Positions 3,227-5,425 of a stretch of DNA of 5,425 nucleotides are shown here, piece by piece. Position 1 is the stretch's first letter, and every line of letters starts with the position of its first letter. The stretch is taken from NCBI GenBank assembly GCA_021846065.1, contig JAJZCP010000127.1, positions 1-5,425 on the forward strand, in the 5' to 3' direction. This DNA comes from Acidobacteriota bacterium (GTDB taxonomy: Bacteria; Acidobacteriota; Terriglobia; Terriglobales; Acidobacteriaceae). The notes under the pieces were generated by a model. That model made no database searches. It was not told the DNA's origin and saw nothing but the letters and a program-made list of their open reading frames with translations. Both the position numbers and the translations under genes were made by a program.

Positions 3227-5425
3227 TCACACATGGGAACGCGAAGACAGTGCAGGTATTTCTTCAGAATCTGCGCTTCCCTCGGCCATCCGCATCAGGA
3301 ATTGCTGGCTGGAGAAGACGTTAGCCGGATCAGGAGATATACGGCTGTAGCCGCCATCAGGCTGCATGATGCGCGCCTTGACGTTGTCCGCCAGGCAGGC
3401 GGCCAGAATCTCCTCTGTGATACGCTTGCGAAGCATTGCATCCATGATCGGAAAGACAACTTCGCATCGTTCGTAGAGGTTGCGCGGCATCCAGTCTGCG
3501 CTGCCAGCCCAGACCTCGGGACGATGGTCGTTCTGGAAGAAAAAAATGCGGCTGTGTTCGAGGAATCGTCCGACGATGGAGCGGACACGGATGCGCTCGC
3601 TGAGGCCGGGAACACCGGGGCGAAGCGTGCAGACGCCGCGCACGATCAGGTCGATCTCGACACCCGCCTGCGAAGCCGCATAGAGCGCGCGGATGAGCGC
3701 GGGATCGAGCAGCGCATTCATCTTGGCCAGGATGCGCGCCGGACGCCCGGCGCGGGCATGATCGGCCTCACGCTGAATGAGCTGGAGAAAGCTTGTTGCC
3801 ATGGAGTGCGGCGCCACCAGCAGAGGCGCGTAATCGGGAATTTCAGCGTGCGCGGTGAGGTAGTTGAAGACCAGATGCGCGCGCTCGGTGAGCGCAGGGT
3901 CCGCAGTGAGCAGGCTCAGATCGGTGTAGAAACGCGCCGTCACCGGGTTGTAATTGCCGGTGCCCAGGTGGCAGTAGCGACGCGTGACGCCATCTTCGTC
4001 GCGACGGACGAGCATGGCCAGCTTGCAGTGGGTCTTGAGGCCGACGATCCCGTAAAAGACCTGAACGCCAGCCTCTTCCATGCTGCGCGCCCAGTGGATG
4101 TTGGAGGCTTCATCGAAGCGGGCCATCAACTCGACGACGACGGTGACTTCTTTCTGTGCGGCGGCTTCGGTGAGCGCCTGGAACATGGGCGAATCGGTGC
4201 TGGTGCGATAAAGCGTCTGCTTGATGGCGACGACGCGTGGATCCTGTGCGCCACGTCGGATGAAGTCAACGACCGGATCGTAGGCGTCGTAGGGATGGTG
4301 AAGCAGAGTGTCGCGCTGGCGCAGGCTGGCGAAGAGATCGTCCTCGGAGCGCGCAATGGGCAATGCGCGGGGCGTGAAGGGCGGGAATTTGAGATCCGGA
4401 CGATCGATCGCCTCGTTCAGATACATGGCCCGAGCCAGGTTGACCGGTCCTTCGCAAAAGAAAACCTGATCCGGTTCCAGCTCAAAGTTGACGCGCAGCC
4501 GATCAAGAATCTCGGGGTGAGCGTCGGAGACAATTTCCAGCCGTACGGCGTCGCCTTTGCGGCGATTGTGCAGCTCACTGCGGACGGACTCCAGCAGCGA
4601 ACGCGTCTCTTCTTCCTCAAAGTAGAGGTTGGAGTTGCGCGTGACGCGAAAGGCAGCAGCGGCCTGCACTTCGTAGCCACGATACATGGGGCCGAGGTTG
4701 CGGGCGATCAGATCCTGCATGAGCAGAAAATCGCAGCCTGCGGCTCGGTCCGGCAGGCGAATGAAGCGCGGCAAGACGCGCGGAACCGTGAGCACGCCCA
4801 GCACCGGGGGTCCTCCGCGACGGCGCTTGGGTCGCAGCAGAACGGCCAGGCAAAGCGCGCGGTTGAGGACACGCGGAAACGGGTGAGCCGGGTCAATGGT
4901 AATCGGCGTGAGCAGCGGATCGACCTCAGCCTGGAAGTAGGACTGGAGATGCTTGCGCTGAGCTGCGGTCAGGCGATTCCAGGGCAGCAGGCGAATCTTT
5001 TCGCGCTCCAGCTCCGGCAGCAGGACACGGTTCCAGCAGTCGTACTGATCGGCGACGAAGCGGTGAATCTCGTCGTTGAGGATGCGCAGAGCCTGCGCCG
5101 GAAGCAATCCGTCGTAATCCTGCTCGGTCGGGCCATCCTCGTTGCGTTGCAGCAGCCCGGCAAGGCGAATCTCAATGTACTCATCGAGATTGCTGGCTGT
5201 AATGGCCAGAAATTTGACGCGCTCCAGCAACGGGTTGGACGGATCGCTGGCTTCCTCCAGAACGCGCCGGTTGAACTGCATCCAGGAGTGATCCCGAGCG
5301 ATAAAAAGCGGCTCTTCGGCGTCATGCTGCGCAGAGACAGGCCGGGACGCGGAAGGCCGCGCAGGGTTCTGCGGCCTTTCAGCAATGGAATTCGACTTCC
5401 CACCACGGCGCGATGGAGCTGGACG
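3227..5425 (-). CDS. ppk1: Polyphosphate kinase 1 (5' end beyond right edge)
   Basis: PPK1 reversibly transfers the terminal phosphate of ATP to inorganic polyphosphate, usually at the inner membrane. The frame is open from the right edge to TGA at 3229-3227, with 732 residues visible, close to full family length. Numbering from the internal ATG at 5281: SNLDEY (30-35) is the N-domain ATP-binding motif, and KQTLYR (354-359) and ELMARFDEASNI (384-395) hold the two metal/phosphate-binding arginines. GLKTHCKLAM contains H418, the histidine phosphorylated during catalysis (E. coli H435). FLEHSRIFFF contains H576 (E. coli H592). The spacing between these residues matches the E. coli enzyme to within one residue. 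Translation must begin upstream of 5281: the same frame continues as PLFIARDHSWMQFN, the conserved N-terminus (compare YIEKELSWLSFN), the ATG at 5281 has no ribosome binding site, and no ATG, GTG or TTG occurs in frame from there to the edge. The visible extension is Pro/Ser/Arg-rich and probably disordered. The stop lies 4 nt from that of the regulator. Confidence 0.96.
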   Translation of the reverse strand, partial: RPAPSRRGGKSNSIAERPQNPARPSASRPVSAQHDAEEPLFIARDHSWMQFNRRVLEEASDPSNPLLERVKFLAITASNLDEYIEIRLAGLLQRNEDGPTEQDYDGLLPAQALRILNDEIHRFVADQYDCWNRVLLPELEREKIRLLPWNRLTAAQRKHLQSYFQAEVDPLLTPITIDPAHPFPRVLNRALCLAVLLRPKRRRGGPPVLGVLTVPRVLPRFIRLPDRAAGCDFLLMQDLIARNLGPMYRGYEVQAAAAFRVTRNSNLYFEEEETRSLLESVRSELHNRRKGDAVRLEIVSDAHPEILDRLRVNFELEPDQVFFCEGPVNLARAMYLNEAIDRPDLKFPPFTPRALPIARSEDDLFASLRQRDTLLHHPYDAYDPVVDFIRRGAQDPRVVAIKQTLYRTSTDSPMFQALTEAAAQKEVTVVVELMARFDEASNIHWARSMEEAGVQVFYGIVGLKTHCKLAMLVRRDEDGVTRRYCHLGTGNYNPVTARFYTDLSLLTADPALTERAHLVFNYLTAHAEIPDYAPLLVAPHSMATSFLQLIQREADHARAGRPARILAKMNALLDPALIRALYAASQAGVEIDLIVRGVCTLRPGVPGLSERIRVRSIVGRFLEHSRIFFFQNDHRPEVWAGSADWMPRNLYERCEVVFPIMDAMLRKRITEEILAACLADNVKARIMQPDGGYSRISPDPANVFSSQQFLMRMAEGSADSEEIPALSSRSHV
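5351..5380. repeat. Strong inverted repeat (hairpin) in the 5' region of ppk1
   Basis: AAGGCCGC (5353-5360) and GCGGCCTT (5371-5378) are perfect inverted copies, with an outer G-C pair and a possible G-U pair when read as plus-strand RNA. In an alternative fold, GGCC pairs with GGCC while GCAG (5361-5364) pairs with CTGC (5369-5372) around a GGTT tetraloop, leaving a 2-nt bulge. It looks like the stem of an intrinsic terminator, but only three T follow on the plus strand and no T-run follows on the minus strand. It falls inside the open upstream frame of ppk1, in the low-complexity extension. Confidence 0.45.

Noticed and set aside
3540..3546. Run of seven A (seven T in ppk1), a possible slippage or phase-variation site
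   Set aside because: It encodes the conserved Ile-Phe-Phe-Phe after the second catalytic histidine, and the frame is intact on both sides.
3227..5281. ppk1 starting at the ATG at 5281
   Set aside because: There is no ribosome binding site, and this start would cut through the conserved FI-x-R-x-x-SW-x-x-FN segment, which is encoded in frame just upstream.
5385..5425. Possible start of a rightward gene (ATG GAA TTC ...) at the right edge
   Set aside because: It has no ribosome binding site, only 13 codons are visible, and it is antisense to the upstream frame of ppk1.

Overview
The window is GC-rich and gene-dense. It holds two cut-off genes and one complete gene, and looks like chromosomal DNA of a member of the Acidobacteriota (Terriglobia/Acidobacteriaceae-like). 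The placement is an inference from the middle protein. That protein pairs a winged-helix domain with a membrane anchor and a degenerate TPR region of a type familiar from acidobacterial TPR-containing Ser/Thr kinases and winged-helix proteins. I see no mobile element, CRISPR array, tRNA or rRNA.

Layout from left to right: (1) positions 1-387, minus strand, the N-terminal 129 residues of a pyruvate/2-oxoacid:ferredoxin oxidoreductase family protein, running off the left edge. (2) positions 388-762, a divergent intergenic region. It holds a plausible promoter for the leftward gene, two hairpin-forming inverted repeats in its presumed leader, a perfect 10-bp palindrome abutting its ribosome binding site, and a cluster of GCAGG direct repeats just upstream of the rightward gene. 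(3) positions 763-3222, plus strand, a complete 819-residue ToxR/CadC-like one-component regulator: cytoplasmic OmpR-type winged helix, one transmembrane helix, and a large extracytoplasmic TPR domain. (4) positions 3227-5425, minus strand, polyphosphate kinase 1 (ppk1), nearly complete. Both catalytic histidines are present. Its stop codon lies 4 nt from the stop of the regulator, and its true start lies beyond the right edge.

The three genes are divergent then convergent, so none share an operon here. The two enzymes serve central carbon/electron metabolism (2-oxoacid decarboxylation to acyl-CoA with reduction of ferredoxin) and phosphate/energy storage (polyphosphate synthesis). Whether the membrane regulator controls either one cannot be read from the sequence. 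No clearly new biological system is visible. The points most worth a second look are the regulator with its atypical wing and upstream direct repeats, the Met-rich tandem repeat inside it, and the uncertain 5' end of ppk1 with its strong hairpin.
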